Of a DNA stretch of 64,000 bases, positions 1-13,420 are shown one piece after another. Both the position numbers and the translations under genes were made by a program. Position 1 is the stretch's first letter; each line of letters starts with the position of its first letter. The DNA is from Thalassia testudinum (lineage: Eukaryota; Streptophyta; Magnoliopsida; Alismatales; Hydrocharitaceae): positions 15,111,501 through 15,175,500 of the forward strand of contig JAZHRO010000054.1 of the NCBI GenBank assembly GCA_037157565.1, in the 5' to 3' direction. Under the pieces are notes generated by a model. The model worked only from the letters and a program-made list of their open reading frames with translations. It was not told the origin of the DNA and did no database searches.

Positions 1-1250
1 ATTCATAATTAAATGCATTTAGAGTTGAGTTAGAATGGCATGCATTTGATTAGTTAACCAATCAGGTGCATTATATATAGTGTTGAGGTTTCAACATAGA
101 AGTTAAGGGTTACACATAAATAACCCCTCATTTCCTTTATTTATTTCTTCTCCAATGGATGCATGTAGGAGATGCACAAGTGACAATGCATAAGCGACAA
201 TCGTGGATCTCTATTCCCCACGATCTTCGTCGCTTCACTTCTTTAACAAACGCCTTCAGCCTTCGCACCCATTCTCCTGCAACATAAAAGGAGCTTTCAC
301 TCGAGAGCTTAGCAGGCCACCACCCTCGACCTACCACTATGCGTGCGACGAGCACTCCATTCCCATCACTGCGGGCCTCCTACCGTGTGCACAAGTCTAC
401 ATCACCGCAGGCAGGTGGGGTGATAGACCGTCGCGCCATCAGTGGCTGTGCAGATTACCGTGAGTACCTCAGCGTGTAATACCACCATCACCAACACCAG
501 CAACCACCGCCATAATCATGCACCAACAGTCATCTTCCCCTCCAGTTATGACATCCGAGAAGTTTCCCGGACGTCCGAAGCTTGGCCCCATCTCATCCTC
601 TTCTTCGTTCTTCTTCTGCAACGTCACCAAAAACAAACCCAACGCCACGCTATCTCCACGCACAGCAGCAGCCACCTCCAACTCCACACCGCACGCAACC
701 ATCCATGCTACCACTCCACGCGCGGCCATCTGCGCGCACAAGCAGCGCAGCACGCCCACGCATCCCTCGCCTAGCCCACAGCTGCTGCACGCGACCATCT
801 CCATGACCAGCCCTCCCTGTGTGCGCCTACGCAGCCTACGCGTCTCCTCGCCTTTGGCCCAAGCATGCGTGCACACCTCTAGCAACGCCACACCCCCTCC
901 TCCACATGTGGCACCCACCTGCATGCTGCAGCTAGCTGCGATACCGCTCAACTGCACACCCTTGTGCCCGCGCAGCTGGCCTTGCCTCCTCGTCGACCCC
1001 TCCAGCGTGCGTGCGTGCCGCCTGCACCTCCTCTCGTGCATGCCTTTGCAAGCTTCAACAGCAGTAGCGACAGCCACCGCTGCCACTCCTCTCCTCCGAC
1101 CAGCCACCTCCGGCCACGCCGTGCCTCGTCGCCACCACCAAAAGAAGCGGCCCGACACCAGCTACCTCTGGTGAGCTCCTCCCCTCCGGCCATCCTCTCC
1201 TCCATGCGTGGAAGGCATCCAAACCAAATTCCCTGTAGAGGTGGCATTAG
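1..1250. other. GC-rich, C-rich low-complexity stretch, no gene recognised
   Basis: From about 180 to 1250 the DNA is unusually rich in C on the plus strand and stays open in several frames on both strands at once, which is what biased composition produces. The possible proteins are rich in Ser, Pro, Thr, His and Arg with no motif I recognise. It may be the 5' part of a decayed mobile element. I see no terminal repeats. Confidence 0.4.
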
Positions 1251-1602
1251 TTTTTACATTTCATTGCCATTGTCAAAAGTTGGATTTTGTTTAATTAATA
1301 TTGTATTGTGGCTGCTTTGCTCAAATACCCCTCCACTTTCACACAAATGCAATTTTAGCATATCTTATCAATGTTATCTTTATTTAAAGTAGATTTTGTT
1401 CTCATTAGTTAAAGTAAATTATAGTGAACATCATTTATCTCATTTTACGACTTTTTAATAGATTAATGTCTCTTTGTGAACACGACCTGTTCCTTTATAA
1501 ATGATTTATTTAATTAATTTTAATTTACGTTATTCTTCACTTGATTTCTAAATTGTAACAACCTTGATTTACATTTTTAAAAATTTAAAAAATGCACTCA
1601 AG
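1251..1602. other. AT-rich stretch, nothing recognised
   Basis: An AT-rich stretch with no open frame of interest and no repeat I can define. It leads into the SRF kinase exon that starts near 1603. Confidence 0.4.
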
Positions 1603-2327
1603 GACCACTGAAATATTTTACATACTCGGTAGCCGATCTGGACATGGGTACTGGTGGCTTTGCTCCAAACTATTTACTTGGCAAAGGGTCTACTGTACAT
1701 GTCTATAGAGAAAAATTTAATGATGGGAAGGTATAATTTTTCTTCATGGAAGTTATTATAAGTCCTACAAAATCAATAATTTCACTCTCATCGCTTAAGC
1801 CTTACTAAAAAATAATTAAATTGTTGAACATGATAAGAGAAATGTCCTGCTAGGATATTTATATTATTCTGGTAAAGAGGAGTGTTGTTTTAAATTATTC
1901 TTTAACATGAAAATTTGCTTGAAATTCTTTGCAGAAAATTTATTTTGCATGAAATTAATTGATCCTTTGATTTTAATTTGGGTGAAGAACTTAGTTGTTT
2001 TGAGGTAAATATTATTAACTCATTCGAATGGAGAACAATATTGTTTTTTCATTCTAGAAAAAAAGTAATAAAATAATTTTTCATTTTGGAAAAAAAGTAA
2101 AAAATTACTATCTCTGAGAAGATCCAAAACATGATCCAAAGAGAGGGAACATGAAAAGTCTTCGACGCTTTAAATTGATATTCTCTACGAAGGGCACGAC
2201 TGTGGTCGTCTAAGTTTCGCTTCAGATTATTTACCAGGAGTTTCTCATGTTTATTCTATGCAGGTTCTAACTGTAAAGAAAATTCACTCGCTAGCAACTC
2301 CAGCAAGCATCAAAAGATTTACTCAAG
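1603..2327 (+). pseudogene. SRF: SRF receptor kinase-domain fragment (two exons)
   Basis: Two exons match the start of the STRUBBELIG-family kinase domain. Exon one, about 1603-1730, reads YSVADLDMGTGGFAPNYLLG and on to KFNDGK, and ends at a GTATAA donor. Exon two, 2264-2327, follows a GCAG acceptor, reads VLTVKKIHSLATP and ends at a GT donor. Family members have SVADLQ.AT..F in front of a glycine loop (GEGSFGRVY) and then VLAVKKID. Here the loop reads GKGSTVHVY, so the third glycine is lost, while the VKK lysine is kept. I find neither the next kinase exons nor an ectodomain beside it. Calling it SRF rests on the paired motifs and on two SRF ectodomain copies on the same strand further right. 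It could be the tail of a gene that begins left of the window. Confidence 0.65.
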
Positions 2328-2815
2328 GTGATTTTTGAGGTTTCCGAGATGCATAATCCACGCTGAGCATACACTATTAGAAAGAGTAGATTTAACATCA
2401 ATTATTTACCGTCTCTTCTGTGAGCGCCAGCCAAAAATACTTCTATCATCGAATTTTTATATAAGTGTCAACGAATGCATGATTAAAATTGATCTGCTGT
2501 CATCACCGGTAAAAATTAGCAATTGGCACATGAGAGTAATATTTATATGTATCATCGGTTAGTAAATTGACAACAAACAAATATTTTTCATCATTTATTT
2601 TAAAAATTAATAGCAAATTGTGGACTAAAATTAAACTGTGAATGTTACGGAAATTTTTGTGTGAGGGTTGAAATTTATTTGGATATTTGCTGTCGCTTAC
2701 TAATATAATCGATGGTAAATGTTGATCAAATTACTGGCTAAAATTAATCTACGAATGTCACCAAAATATGAATGCTATAGTTGGAATTCATTTAGACATT
2801 TGCTGTCACTCGTTA
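2328..2815. other. AT-rich stretch, nothing recognised
   Basis: An AT-rich stretch after the SRF kinase fragment. A short phrase recurs (aatttttgtg... at about 2650 and aatatgaatg... at about 2765, each followed by tggatatttgctgtc-like or agacatttgctgtc-like text), suggesting an old local duplication of about 110 bp. No gene is seen. Confidence 0.3.
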
Positions 2816-2819
2816 ATAT

Positions 2820-3345
2820 AACCGACGTCAAAATGTCGGGCCATCTACATGTGCGGAGAGCCCTCCCCTCCCTAACACTTCACACAAACCCTCGCCTCCT
2901 CAGCGATTGCCACCAACTTGACGTCGTCCCACAGAGCCCTCCTCATCGATCGCCGCTCCTCTTCATCGCCGCTCCTCAAGTAACTCCTCGCCACCCTCTT
3001 CCTTGTCACGTTCCTCCTCCTCCTCAACCTCACCCTCTCCTCTTCCTCCTCCCCGCTGCCCTCCTACTCCTCCTCTCCACCCTCCTCCTCGTCATCTTCA
3101 TCCTCCCCACCTCCTCCTTGCCGCCCCTCTCCTCCTCCTCGCCGCCGCCATCCTACTCCTCCTCTTCCTTGCCGCTGTACTCTTCCTCCTCCGCGTTGCG
3201 TTCCTGTAGCACCTCCTCCTCGCCACTCTCCTCATTCTCCTCCTTCCAGCCCCCTCCTGCTAGCACCCCCTCTTGCTCCTCTCTTCCTCCTTCCTCCCCC
3301 AACCCCTCGACCTCCTCGACCACCACCACCACCACCACCTCTCTG
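2820..3345. repeat. Pyrimidine-rich CTC/TCC low-complexity tract
   Basis: A long plus-strand polypyrimidine stretch built from irregular CTC, TCC and CCT triplets, densest between about 3000 and 3345. It gives Ser/Leu/Pro-rich readings on one strand and Glu-rich readings on the other, which is composition rather than coding. Such tracts can form triplex or nucleosome-poor DNA. I claim no function. Confidence 0.7.
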
Positions 3346-4219
<874 letters not shown>

Positions 4220-4411
4220 TAGCTTATTGGTTGCTTATGCTGTTTCTAGACTTTCTAACTAATCTTGTGCTCAGGTTCTTGCATTGTTGGACCACCCAGC
4301 ACTCATAGATAAGGATGATACACATGCATTATTTAGGTATGATTCTGTGCTTGAATGTTCCTTTTTCTACCATGTCCCTGATGGCATTGCCATCATCCTC
4401 TATAACAAACT

Positions 4412-7087
4412 TGAAATGACCCGTTGCCTTTCTGGGTTATTTAAGATGTCTGGATGAGCCGTCAGACGTCTATCCAGACATCTGGATGAAGGGTCGATGT
4501 CTGAAAGTAGAAGAACCGTACCTTTCTTTCTTTTCCGCGCTCGCGTTGCATGCACACTCACCTCTCTCTCCTCACCCCAAACCCTAACCCTTTATCTATT
4601 TAAACCCCCTTCTCTCCCACGCCACTCCATCCACCTTCACCAGCCACCACCTCCGTCCTTCCTTCCTCCCTTCCAGTGTGGCAAGAGGAGAGGAAGAGGA
4701 GAGAGAGAGAGAGAGAGAGACGGGACGTGGAGGAGGAGAGGAGAGCTCGAGAGGAGGAGCTCGCAAGGGAGCTATGAGGGCGTGGGAGGAGCTCGGAGAA
4801 GCTTGTGCTCGAGAGGAGGAGCTCGCAAGGGAGCTGTGAGGGCGTGGGAGGAGCTCGTGCTCGAGGAGGAGGAGCTCACGGAGTTGGGCTCGCGGCCTCC
4901 TGCATCTATTGGCGTCGCAGCTGCGGGCGGTGTGGAGAACTTCCACACGGAGAAGAAGGCTCGCGGAGGTTCTGCGTACTGGATATTTTCCAGTATCAGA
5001 CGTCTAGAGCACATCCCAGACGTCTGGAATAGCCGATGGACGTCCAGAGCTGAAGCTGGACGTCTGAAAGCACGCTCTGTGCTAAGGTACGTACTTTTGT
5101 GTGGTTACGGCCATACAGGTCTCACCGCAGGGATCTTGTCTGGCCTTTTCTGATGGTCTGCATGTACGTACGCAAGGGGCAGGGCGTTGGAAAGGCGCAA
5201 GGTGTGCCCTTCGAGGTGCTTTTGGACGTTTGGATACATTGCCAGACGTTTGATAGTACTTCCAGACGACCGGAAGGGGAGCCCGACATCTGGAACTCTC
5301 CTCAGACGATCGTAGAAGGGTCTAGACGTCCGAGGTAGCCGCAGGAAACCCATGGTGAGTTTTGACGTCTTTTAAGATGTCTGAGACTAGACCCAGACGT
5401 CTGATTTTGGACAGTGTGTGTTTTTGGCCCGTTTATGGCCCAAACGGAATCGGATTTCCGCAAACAAATTATCGTTGTTTTCCGCTTAAGTTTCTTCACG
5501 TGTTAGTGTTACTCGTATATAGTTTTGAACTCATTTGATGTGGTTGGTCATATGTATAGGTCTCCAGCCAGTCGAGTATGCGGGAGCTGCAAAGGCGATG
5601 GGATCTGTGATCCGAGCCCCCATTCCTCCCGTATTTGCCAGTAGAGTGGTCTACACTAATATTAAGATTTGACTAAAAGAACTGTATGCTTAGAATAACT
5701 TGAGATATATGTAGAACCCTAGGATGAGAATGAACCCTAGGGCAGGAAAAATGAATATGATTTAAGCTACACTGTTTACTTGAGATGCATGTACAATTCT
5801 AAATACTAGCAAATGAATGGATATCTTAATGTGATGCTTTGTCAGTTAGGGATTCATGAGCTGCATGTTTTAAGAAAGAAACCAGTAATAAAGAAATCAG
5901 GCATTTGGAATATGAAACGATGGAATACCAGCATGAACCCTACAGGGAATTAGGAGGAGGACTCCTGTAGACGGGAAGTGAGTTAGCTCTTGTGTATGCG
6001 GTACTAAGGAGAGCCACTATCCTTTTTGTGTAGAGAGGTACTAGTCGCCTATTGGGTTAAGCCCCGGGGTCAAGCCTAGACACCTTACATCGACTCTGTT
6101 TAGCTCTCGTGTACGTGGTACCGAGGCGAGCTACTTACTGTAGGGAGGGAGCTAGCCACCCTGGGGGCCGAGGTTAAGACTAGCCACCCTACACCGACTC
6201 TTTCTAGGCCCACTGGGCAAATCGGGATAGTTAGACGAGGGTACGCGGACTGTGGAGGGGCGAGACTCCTGTTCTGAGAGGGCAAGGCCCTGTACTGTTT
6301 CGTGTTGTACCTTTAAGCGTACCTGTTAGCGGAAACGACTGACCACGTGCCAATGCAGGATAGCTACCCGCGTGCTTATCACGCGTGCTGTAGTCACCGC
6401 TACGTCGCGACTGTGACCTCAGGGTGGTTGACTGGGTGCAGGACTACCACGGGGGACTCTCTCGGCCAAGAGAGCACCATGTGTGCATCCTACATCACAG
6501 GAAAGACGACAATCAAGATCGTCCCCCTGGAGGGATAGTCAAGATCAAGAAATGACTAGATCTTAAGAGAATAGACAAATTGGAACTACTCGTTGAGCTA
6601 AATGGAAATTTGAAAAATAACTAGTTGCCTTTCTTAAATTAAATTGCAAGTAAATGTTTTAATTACCACTCTACTCAGCATTCGCTGACTCCGAAAATTT
6701 TATAACCTTGCCCAAGTCAGGGAGTTGAGCAGCTAGCACCACCGGCTGCAGAGGGAGTTGGGCCCAGTCGAATCCAACCTTAGTTGTCTTTCTTACTGTT
6801 TCCTTAGCTTCCATTGTGGTAGTGAGTTTTTATTCTCTAAAATACTGTTTTTGTAACTTTTCCGCTATACTTTTCTCTACTGTAGTTGTGATGGACTGTA
6901 ATATTTGTGAGACTGTTCGCTATGTTTCTTTTACTGTCTCTTATTTTCTTTCTACTTAGTTAAATTACATGTGTGGATGTAAATTATTTCCTGCTTTTGG
7001 TTATTTCTCGTTGGACTACTGGGTCTTAGGATTAGTTGAGGCGGGCTGATCTCGGGTCCTGTAGGGATCTAGGATCAGGTTGTAACA
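4412..7087 (+). mobile_element. Solo LTR copy A (large LTR family)
   Basis: This 2676-bp element begins TGAAATGACCCGTT and ends GTTGTAACA, as do the four sister copies. A TATA-like CTATTTAAACCCC lies at 4596-4608, followed by a purine-rich leader with an internal duplication of the GAGGAGGAGCTCGCAAGG phrase (4754-4835). Degenerate and exact GACGTC palindromes lie between 4440 and 5410; I count eight exact cores. The stretch around 5627, cgagcccccattcctcccgt, is conserved in all copies. Flanks AAACT and TAACC agree at only three of five positions, so the target duplication is decayed or the ends have shifted. It lies in the long alanine aminotransferase intron in sense orientation. No retroviral-type proteins are seen. 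Confidence 0.75.
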
Positions 7088-7938
7088 TAACCTAATTTAG
7101 CTAAGTTCTAAAGCTAAATTCATTTAATTAACATATTAAAAGGGTATTACTCAATCATGGTCGAAGAGAAAGGAATTATTATAAAATGGGGTTAATTCTG
7201 TAGTTTTCATAAACAATTATGAATGCAAAATGGCTGGAGGGTGAACCTATGTTTAATTAAAGGTCAATTGAGCTATATTGTTCTAAAAGTGGGTTGGTAA
7301 TGAATAATTTAATACTTACATTCAATTTAAATGTTAATCCTTAATAAAATTGACAAATTTCTAATCCACTTTAATTAATCATTTTCAATGGAAATAAATG
7401 TGATCTAAACCTTCTAAAAATCAATTAAAAATATTATATAAGGTTTGGAACAATCAATGTGATGATCGAAACCTGTTTTGACCTAAAACAGAATCACATA
7501 CGGGAATTTAGTACATTTTGGGTCTAATCGTAAATTGACTATGCAAACGACATCAAAATCCAAAATTGAAGTCACCATTAAATTCCTTATATCCAAATTA
7601 GATTCCAAAAAAATTTAGGCTCATTTGGACTTCATCTTAACTTAGTTTGCATTTTAACCCTCGAAAACCAATTCCCTTACAAATGAGCCCCTAACTTTTG
7701 ACTTTCCTCACAATCACCCCCCCAACTTCTTCATCTTCTTCACAAGAAGGTCCCACGACCTTCAAATGACCATGGTGCACGGATGGCTAATTTTGCATGC
7801 AGAATCCTGCTGCCTTAGAGCACGGTTGCCTTCGATGGTTAAAGATAAGTTGCTCCCCTCGCGGCTCCGCACCCACTGGTGGTCGTTCCACAATCATTGG
7901 CTACCTCCACCTCCCGTTATCTTCAACCAAAACTGATG

Positions 7939-7979
7939 CGGAGGTTGCGAGAATGACCGAGCAATTCTCGCAACCTCCG
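7939..7979. repeat. Perfect 16-bp hairpin
   Basis: The left arm 7939-7954 (CGGAGGTTGCGAGAAT) is the exact reverse complement of the right arm 7964-7979, with a 9-base loop. It lies in the GC-rich part of the repeat at 7088-9250. Confidence 0.9.
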
Positions 7980-8510
7980 GCCCGCGCATGTGGCTATCAA
8001 GCTTCGCGTGACCCCTCCGATTGTCGTCGTATGAAAATAGCAGGTGCAACACCATTCTTCCACCTCTCCTACACGCCGCCATTGAAGGACCTTGGGATCT
8101 TCTTCGACCCCTCGATCCACCAGTCCTTGCCATCAAATTAGGTCACAGCTGCCTTCCTCTCATCCTTATCGTGTTCCCCATCAAAGGACACGGCTCCTCC
8201 ATCCCTTCCTCGACCCCAAAACCCTCCGCCGTCCTCTTCTTCCACACTCCGACACCACGCCGACGTGCTTCTCCGTCCACCTCGCCCTCTCTCAGGTACC
8301 CCTCTTCCTTCCCCTCTTCCTCTAGATCCCTTTAGGATTTCTCCTTGCAGGTTTCGACCACACAACCGCCTCTTCTCCATCGTCTTCCCTACGCACTGCG
8401 AGACCCGCCCACGCTCCAACACCAACTTCAGCGAGCACGCCCCGTTGCCTCGTTCACCAACGCAGCACGTCGACCACCCCACGACCTCCGCCACGCCACG
8501 AGGAGCAAAA

Positions 8511-8530
8511 CCCCTCAACTGATTGAGGGG
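8511..8530. repeat. Short perfect hairpin
   Basis: An 8-bp stem, CCCCTCAA and TTGAGGGG, encloses the loop CTGA. It is an isolated small hairpin in a GC-rich stretch with no role I can assign. Confidence 0.8.
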
Positions 8531-9863
8531 TTCGTCGTCACCAACCGCCCACCCGACGCCCCTCGCTGTCAGCATCTTCTCCACGTCCGGTGGCCCTCCT
8601 CCGGCTTCAAACCGACGATCCAACTACGTCACCACCTTTAGCGAACCACGGTGGAGCTTCCCGACTCCTTGGATCCGAGTTTCTCCACTGCGGCCGATCA
8701 ACCCACGATGGCGCTTCTCCGACCTCGTTGCAGCGCCACCTTCGGCCATCCGCTTGCCTCCAAGCTTCGTGGGAAGCAACCCCACGACGTGAGAAATCTT
8801 TTCAACCACCGCCAGATCGGCGAGGGTTTCCGTGGCTTGAGCACCTCTGTCGACCACCAGCAAATCCGCCACATCCTCAACTGTCGTCCGCCGCCTTTGC
8901 CGCTCCGATTGACCAACCAACACCACCATCAGGTCGGCAACGTCTTGCCAACTCTACTCCGTCGTTCGTCGGCGAAGATCTCTCACTGGAGCTCGTTTCT
9001 GGCGAAGCACCACCGCGTCTCTAATGAGGTCTGACCGGCCAAGAAGGAAGGAGAAAGAGGCAGGGACCTGAACGTAGAGAAAAGAAATTTTTAGGGACCT
9101 GATTGCAAGGTCTAGGGACCTAAATGTAATAAAATTAAAATCGTAGGGACTGAATTAAATATGTGTTTAAATAATTGCTTATTCATCTTGATTATTGATG
9201 GTTGGGGATTATTAATGAGATTCTTTACCTGATCATCAGTGCTTTGATACATTAATGCTCGGTTACATCATTTCTTGACTATTTTAACTGAGCATTAATT
9301 ATAACAGAGATTCCTCAATAACACGTTGAATTACGTAATTAATACTCTTGAAGTAGACTGCATGTGTAGGATCTTATACAAAGTCAAATTAATATAATCT
9401 AGCTCCTGGACTTAGAATAGTGAAAATCGTGCATTAAGGTTACTGCCAGATACGACTTCGGATTTCTTTTCTAATTCGAGTATTATAAATTTTAAATATT
9501 TAATTCACCTTAATCAACTATACTACAACGTGAAATTTTAAAATACGATTGAGACGGTTAAACAGATATACACTAGAATTTACATATATCAATTAGTTTA
9601 GAACCTCAATCTCCTCCTAAAAAAGGGTAGGTGTCATATTGTAATTTCCTTGATTTCTTTTGCATAGAATTAGTTGCAGAACTATTATACATTGCCTAAC
9701 TAGTTGCAGAACATGAATGTCACATGATTGCTTTGAGGGCGTCATTTATATAAATTTAAAATTTTCATTTGTTGCAGTGTTGATTCCATAGATAGGGCTA
9801 AGATTCCAGGAAGGGCAACTGGTGCATATTGTCACAGTCAGGTACAAAGTCCATTTTATTTAA

Positions 9864-10236
<373 letters not shown>

Positions 10237-10362
10237 TAGAGGTTCATACATTTGAAAGTTTCAGCTGATTATTTGCTAGTGAATGACCTGATTATTTTAT
10301 GAAATGGTGTCATAATGAGATTGCATATTGTAATTTCCTTGATTTCTTTTGCATAAAATTAG

Positions 10363-10620
<258 letters not shown>

Positions 10621-13392
10621 TGAAATGTTTCTTCCCAAAGGTCGTTCGGAATTTTCTGGAATTGTAAGGGTGTTAGTGCAAATTTAAACCCCCTATGTTT
10701 TAACTTTGTGAGCTTTGCAGGAATTAGGGGATTTTGCGGGACCAAGTTTGCAATATACTCGGCCCCACACCCCACACCCACTCAACTCATGCACACACCC
10801 ACCCCTCAAAACCCAAAGCCCTAAGCCCCTCTCTATAAAACCCCTCACCCCTCTACATCTCCATCGCAACCACACCACCACCTCCAACCCTCCATTTGCA
10901 CAGCCATCACCCCTCTCTTCTCCTCTTTCACCTTGAGACTGAGAGGAGGAGAGGAAGGAAGTAGGAGGAGCATGGAGGGCATCCCTCCGTTTGATTCACC
11001 ACCCCCGTCCACCTCCTTCCCTTCCCCTTGTAGTCGTGCGTGGAGGAGAAGGAGAAGAGGGGAGCCGGAGGAGCACACGAACGGGGAGGGCAAGGGGGCA
11101 GTAGGGGAGCTAGGAGAGGAGGAGATCATGAGGGAGAACCTCGAAGCCTCCTGAAGCTGCTGTAGTAGCTACTGCAGCTCCACGAGTAGAGAAGAACTTG
11201 CAAGGAAGCTCTGCGTGTGGATATTTCCACATCATCAAACGTCTGCGACCTTCACCAGATATCTGGAGGGGTCGTCGGACGTCCAAAGAGTTCCAAACAT
11301 CCGATAGCACGCAGAGTGCAAAGGTACGTCCTTTGCATGAGCATGCATGCGTAATATGAAGGGTGAGTTGTCATTGTTGAGGCTGTGCATGCATGCGCAG
11401 CTATGAGGGCGTTAGAAAAATGCGTGGCACGACATTCTAGGTGCTTTAGGACTTCTAGAGGCCGTGTCAGACATTTGACTGCTCTTCTAGACAACCGGGA
11501 GCAGTGTCAGATGTCTGGAGACCCCCTTAGACGGCTATGTGGGGTAGCAGACGATGAGTACAGACGCAGGAGAGTAAGGTGAGCTACTACGTTCATTTAA
11601 GACGTCTGAGACTTACCCCAGATGTTTGATTTTGGTCAGGGTGCATGTTTTTAGGCCGATTTAGGACCCAAACGGTGTCGATTTTACACAAACTAAGTAC
11701 CGTTGGTTTTCTATCGAGATTTCCTATGTGTTGGAACCTTTCACTTGTTGGTTTGAGTTAGTTTTGACATGGTGAAATGTTAGTCAAGTAATTATGTTTG
11801 GATTGGCCAACTGTTTTGAATAGGGCATCCGTCAGTGGTACGCATGAGACCTATGGAGGCTGTGAGGTCCACCGTTCGAGCCCCCATACCACCCGTATAC
11901 CATGGTAGAGTGGTCGTCTCTACTTCTGTGGTTTGAATTAGTAAAGTACATGTTAAATTTGCAATATCTGCTTGAAACTTAGGTTACGAGATGAACTCTA
12001 GGACCAAGAATGTGAATGGTTTATATTCAGTGCATGAACCTCGCATGTTATAAAACCTAAGAATGCATGTTGTTAAATTTCATACTGTGATAATTGGAAT
12101 AGTTAAATGATGAGATGATGGTCGCTTATCCTGTTAATGATGGTTTACATTGTTAATTTACAAGCTGCCTGTTGTATGAATTAGAAATCAATTTGTGATA
12201 GAGATGCATGCTACGGTATGAAATAATATAAGTATTGTGCATGAAACTTACGGGGAACTAGGAAAGGAACTCAAAGACTACTAAAACAGATATCTGATTT
12301 ATGATGGAACTTTTTGCCTACGGGCGTGTTGGTTGACTGTTCAAACTTGGGTATGGAAAGTGAGCTGGCCCTTGTGTACGTAGTACCGAGGAGAGCTACT
12401 GTCATCTTAGTATAGGGAGGAGCTAGCCGCCCCTTGGGTTGAGACACACGGTTAGGATTAAACACCTTACACCGACTCCTGTTAGGCCCACCGAGCAAAT
12501 CGAGATAGCCAGGTGAGGGTACGCAGACTGTTGAGGGACGTGGTACCCATTTTGTTCTGTGCTGTATGTTTGGACGTACCCATTAGCGGAAATGACTAAC
12601 CGCATACCAGTACGAGGTACCTACCCGTATGCTTATCGTGCGTGCCGTAGTTACCGCTATGTTGCGACCATAACCCCAGGGTGGTAGACCGGGTGTAGAA
12701 CTACCACAGGGTGCTCTCCTGGCTAGGAGAGTTCCACGTGTACATCCTGCATCGCGGGAAAATTGCATCAAGATTGTTCCCTTAAGGAACAAGTGGATTA
12801 AGAGATGTTGTGAACCCTTACTAGAATAATTGAATCAGAAACACATAGTTGTTAATGACAAAAATAGATGAAAATAAATAACTGGTAAAATTATATGATT
12901 AGTTAGCTGCTTCTCTTTATGTTTAATTGCATTTAAAATTTTATATACACCACTCTACTCAGCGTTAGCTGACCACAGATATATGTAACCATGTTCAGGT
13001 CAGGGAGTTGAGCAGCTAGCACTATCGGCTGCAAAGGGTGCTAGGCCCAGTCGAGCTCAGCCGTAATTGTACTTTCACTGTTTTCTGTTTCAGAGGCTCC
13101 TTTTTGTTGGTAGTGAGTATCTTTAGCATGTAGTGCATGTTTCTATTATATTTCTAATTGTGATGGCTATGTCTATAATCTTACTTTTCCGCTTGTGGCA
13201 TGTAATACCTTTGGGATTTCTATTATATTTTCCTTTACTGCCTATTGTCTATTTTTTGCTTAATTATATTACATGTGTGGTTGTGTAATGATTTGTACAT
13301 TTGATTATTTTTTGTTGGATGACTGAATCTTGGGATTTAGTCGAAGCGAGCCATTCTTGAGTTCCGTAGGGAGCCAGGATCGAGTCGTAACA
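10621..13392 (+). mobile_element. Solo LTR copy B inside an alanine aminotransferase exon
   Basis: This 2772-bp element starts TGAAATGTTTC and ends GTCGTAACA. The five bases before it (10616-10620) and after it (13393-13397) are both TCAAC, an exact target duplication. Removing the element and one TCAAC restores an exon reading VVIN followed by LGNPTG. A TATA box (TATAAAA) lies at 10834-10840. The family core cgagcccccataccacccgt lies near 11878. Palindrome copies are mostly mutated: I count only two exact GACGTC cores near 11277 and 11602. Its first 100 bp resemble copy C more than A, E and F, suggesting two subfamilies. Confidence 0.92.
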
Positions 13393-13420
13393 TCAACCTT
13401 GGCAACCCTACGGGTCTAGT

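Larger units (their letters stand above)
7088..9250. repeat. Decayed dispersed repeat, diverged copy inverted at 33250-34150
   Basis: The AT-rich part (7130-7720) matches the reverse complement of 34150-33400 in the same order: a phrase like tctaaaaatcaattaaaaat, then ttttgacctaaaacagaat, then a 'gcattttaaccctcgaaaac' segment. The GC-rich part (7750-9030) is open in several frames on both strands with no domain I recognise. The right part (9060-9160) has spaced 'agggacct' phrases. It may be a large LTR or a decayed DNA element. I could not find its ends. It lies within the alanine aminotransferase intron. Confidence 0.45.

Noticed and set aside
469..1174. Long overlapping open frames on both strands (229 and 218 codons)
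   Set aside because: GC and C bias removes stop codons on both strands. No motif, no start context and mutually exclusive frames, so not called as genes.
3003..3338. Leu/Ser-rich and Glu-rich frames in the CT-rich tract
   Set aside because: Pure low-complexity translation of CTC/TCC repeats.
4407..7092. Target duplication for solo LTR A
   Set aside because: Flanks AAACT and TAACC match at only three of five positions, so I do not claim a duplication. The LTR call rests on similarity to the other copies.
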